A DNA stretch of 55,471 nt, from contig DYNZ01000013.1 in the NCBI GenBank assembly GCA_020720805.1, forward strand, positions 1 through 55,471. Direction: 5' to 3'. The stretch is from Leptospira biflexa (lineage in GTDB: Bacteria; Spirochaetota; DYNZ01). A model generated the notes under the pieces. That model saw only the letters and a list, made by a program, of their open reading frames with translations. It did not search any database and was not told the DNA's origin. This document shows positions 53,814 to 55,471 of the stretch, one piece after another (the stretch's first letter is position 1; every line of letters starts with the position of its first letter). Position numbers and translations under genes: made by a program.

Positions 53814-54596
53814 TTATGGGTGCATTCGCGATTCGCGGGATGGAATCATGAAAGATAGGCAAATTGCAGCTAGGGTATTCACAAAGACAATGGTATAGCC
53901 TGTGGGTAAATCTGCATAATAGGAAATTAGAATAGCGCAAATATTTAGCATGATTCCCAGAAGCCAGGCTGTACCCAATGTTTTCAAGGGAAACCCGGAG
54001 ATTTCCCTTTTTCCTGAGAGCAGGGTACTAGCGATAAGGGAGGGAGCCAGCAGAATTGCAAAAACCACCAGTACGCCTGCCATTTTAACCGAGCTGGTTA
54101 CCGTCAGAGAAAATGTTAAAAAAAAGAAAAATTCTTTTAATCGACCTTTCACGTAACGTTCATTTAGTAAAATAAGAACCCCTATTATAAGATATAAGAG
54201 AGCTGTGATGCCAATATCTTTATAGTCAGTATAAAGTATATCATAAGCCATGAGGTTCTGAAACTGCTCCATGCCATGAGAAGATCTGGATAGAAGAATA
54301 AACACTCCGGATAATCCAAGCGCGTAGAACAGGCCGATCACCGCTTCCAGGTAACGCGTGCGACTCTCGGCGAAGGCAATTAATGTCGCGGCCATGATTG
54401 CCGCAACAAGGGAGAGTATAAAAATATAATCGCCATGGAACCATAGAATAGAGATGGAGGCTCCCAGGGCGGCGATCTGACCAATCGCAAGATCAGTAAA
54501 AATTATATTTCTTTCTATGATACGGATACCAAAGTAAGAGTGGATTCCCAATAGTACCACAGAAATCAGAAAGGCTGGTAAAAGTATTTCTAACAT
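53814..54596 (-). CDS. Zn/Mn-type ABC transporter permease (ABC-3 family)
   Basis: 260 residues, about eight membrane helices. ABC-3 features: HSYFGIRIIERNIIFTDLAIGQIAALG, a conserved early stretch, and MAGVLVVFAILLAPSLIASTL near residues 170-190. It should move Zn2+, Mn2+ or Fe2+ delivered by the binding protein encoded just upstream. Start and upstream stop share a base (TAATG), with AAGGA before it. The ATPase gene is not in the window. Confidence 0.9.
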   Translation of the reverse strand: MLEILLPAFLISVVLLGIHSYFGIRIIERNIIFTDLAIGQIAALGASISILWFHGDYIFILSLVAAIMAATLIAFAESRTRYLEAVIGLFYALGLSGVFILLSRSSHGMEQFQNLMAYDILYTDYKDIGITALLYLIIGVLILLNERYVKGRLKEFFFFLTFSLTVTSSVKMAGVLVVFAILLAPSLIASTLLSGKREISGFPLKTLGTAWLLGIMLNICAILISYYADLPTGYTIVFVNTLAAICLSFMIPSRESRMHP

Positions 54597-55471
54597 TACT
54601 GTATCCTTTCGATGATAGCTTCAAAAAGGCTGAAGATGTCCTTGGCGTCAGAGGTTGCTGATACATCATGAGGAAGAACTGCAAGCGGCACGCCGGTATG
54701 CCTGCTTACAAATTGAGCAGGCTTTTTTGAATGGTAAACATCCGTGATAATTTTTTTTACTGGATGTGTCTTACACTTCTGGATGATTTGGCGAAGATGG
54801 CTTGAGGTCGGAGGTATACCGGGTAGGGGTTCCAACTCTCCGATTACTTTGATTTTGTAATGTTTGAAAAAATAGTCCATATTGCTGTGGTATTGGATGA
54901 CCTGGCTATTTTTTAACGATTCCATTTTTGCCTGCCATTGCTTTTGGTGTGTTTGCCATTTGTTTAAAAATGCATCTAGATTACGTTTCATCTGGCTTTG
55001 GTGCTCTGGCATAATGGAAGAAAACCTTTGATAGATTGCCCTTGCAAGTATCGGGATATTATCCGGATCAAGATGGAAATGCGGATTACCGTCAGGATGA
55101 ACATCCCCCTGGGATCTTGAGACGCTGTCATGTTTTTGAATCAATTTTACAAAATTTGACAAATCAAGAAATGATTGGTTTCCTGGGTTCAGTTTGTCAT
55201 TATGCGCTTCGCGAAGAAGCGGAGGTAGCCAACCAATTTCGAGTTGAGCGCCATTCATGATAAAAATATCGGCTGTGCGAAGTTTAGCAATCAGGGAAGG
55301 CCGGGGGATAATATAATGTGGATCCCAATTCCCTACCGCCAGTGCGGTAATAGAGGCCTGATTGCCGACTATGTGGCGGGCAAGGTCTGCGATAAAGGGA
55401 TAGGTGGTAACGATTCTGAAATTGTCCCTTATTCCGTTAGAGTTTGATTTTAGTTGATAAAAAGGAACCCT
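54596..55471 (-). CDS. Zn/Mn ABC transporter binding protein (ZnuA/TroA-like), 5' end outside
   Basis: 292 residues visible; the frame stays open to the window edge and the signal peptide is not reached. Cluster A-I features: FRIVTTYPFIADLARHIVG, GNWDPHYIIPRPS (metal His), TADIFIMNGAQLEIGWLPPLL, HPDGNPHFHLDPDN (metal His) and HSNMDYFFKHYKIKVIGELEP. The His-rich loop of zinc-specific ZnuA proteins is short, so the metal is uncertain. An ATG at 55258 lies inside the domain and is not the start. Confidence 0.9.
   Translation of the reverse strand, partial: RVPFYQLKSNSNGIRDNFRIVTTYPFIADLARHIVGNQASITALAVGNWDPHYIIPRPSLIAKLRTADIFIMNGAQLEIGWLPPLLREAHNDKLNPGNQSFLDLSNFVKLIQKHDSVSRSQGDVHPDGNPHFHLDPDNIPILARAIYQRFSSIMPEHQSQMKRNLDAFLNKWQTHQKQWQAKMESLKNSQVIQYHSNMDYFFKHYKIKVIGELEPLPGIPPTSSHLRQIIQKCKTHPVKKIITDVYHSKKPAQFVSRHTGVPLAVLPHDVSATSDAKDIFSLFEAIIERIQ

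Overview
The window looks like chromosomal DNA from a spirochaete, most likely in or near the Leptospirales. The main evidence is a pair of flagellar-filament sheath genes of the FlaA type (577-2417), supported by many small envelope lipoproteins and c-di-GMP genes. The lineage is an inference from protein families; no rRNA or tRNA gene is present to confirm it. Genes are densely packed, mostly in short operons of 2-7 genes with overlapping or nearly touching ends.

Layout. 1-2417: exbD, a bidirectional terminator, then flaA1-flaA2 on the minus strand. 2844-9057: a seven-gene plus-strand run (PAS protein, CHAT protease, PilZ, small Cys-rich protein, PTS EIIA, hisD, ruvB). 9073-11870: TPR protein, DHH phosphoesterase and nth on the minus strand. 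12073-14421: glyQ, a PspB-like protein and an enoyl-CoA hydratase. 14424-18309: a minus-strand operon of a GHKL ATPase, an AGCS symporter, an SSS symporter and MsrB. 18402-23790: metallophosphoesterase, Ogt, DHH and GNAT proteins, two unknowns. 23936-26913: a minus-strand lipoprotein operon. 28056-31724: shikimate kinase, a fused TRAP permease and, convergent to it, its TAXI binding protein. 31908-37240: a very large CoA-dehydratase-activase gene broken by a frameshift, followed by two small genes. 37667-41396: mutM, an unknown protein, Fur and a FecR-like protein. 41468-45088: an MrfA/MrfB-like DNA-repair pair. 45076-48330: an unknown protein, a small lipoprotein, tatA and an NtrC-type regulator. 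48573-53806: aminotransferase, an MshEN-like c-di-GMP receptor, an HD-GYP protein, a thioredoxin-like protein and an SDR. 53814-55471: permease and partial binding protein of a Zn/Mn ABC transporter.

The most distinctive feature is a set of small intergenic elements without a transposase. They fall into three interrelated types (here A, B and C) that begin and end with TATAC...GTATA and carry imperfect terminal inverted repeats. They are inserted into one another at TA dinucleotides. Removing the nested A copy plus a 2-bp duplication from the element at 46237-46444 leaves exactly 105 bp, the length of the two other B copies. This is strong internal evidence for MITE-like mobility with a TA target duplication, as in the IS630/Tc1 group. 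Several right ends lie just upstream of genes (exbD, the hydratase, aroK, fur), where they may affect expression.

A second anomaly is a perfect 26-bp inverted repeat with a 3-base loop in the activase gene, exactly where its reading frame breaks by one base. Functionally the window mixes DNA repair (RuvB, Nth, Ogt, MutM, MrfAB), c-di-GMP signalling (PilZ, MshEN, HD-GYP), solute transport and envelope proteins. No CRISPR array, prophage or transposase gene was seen.
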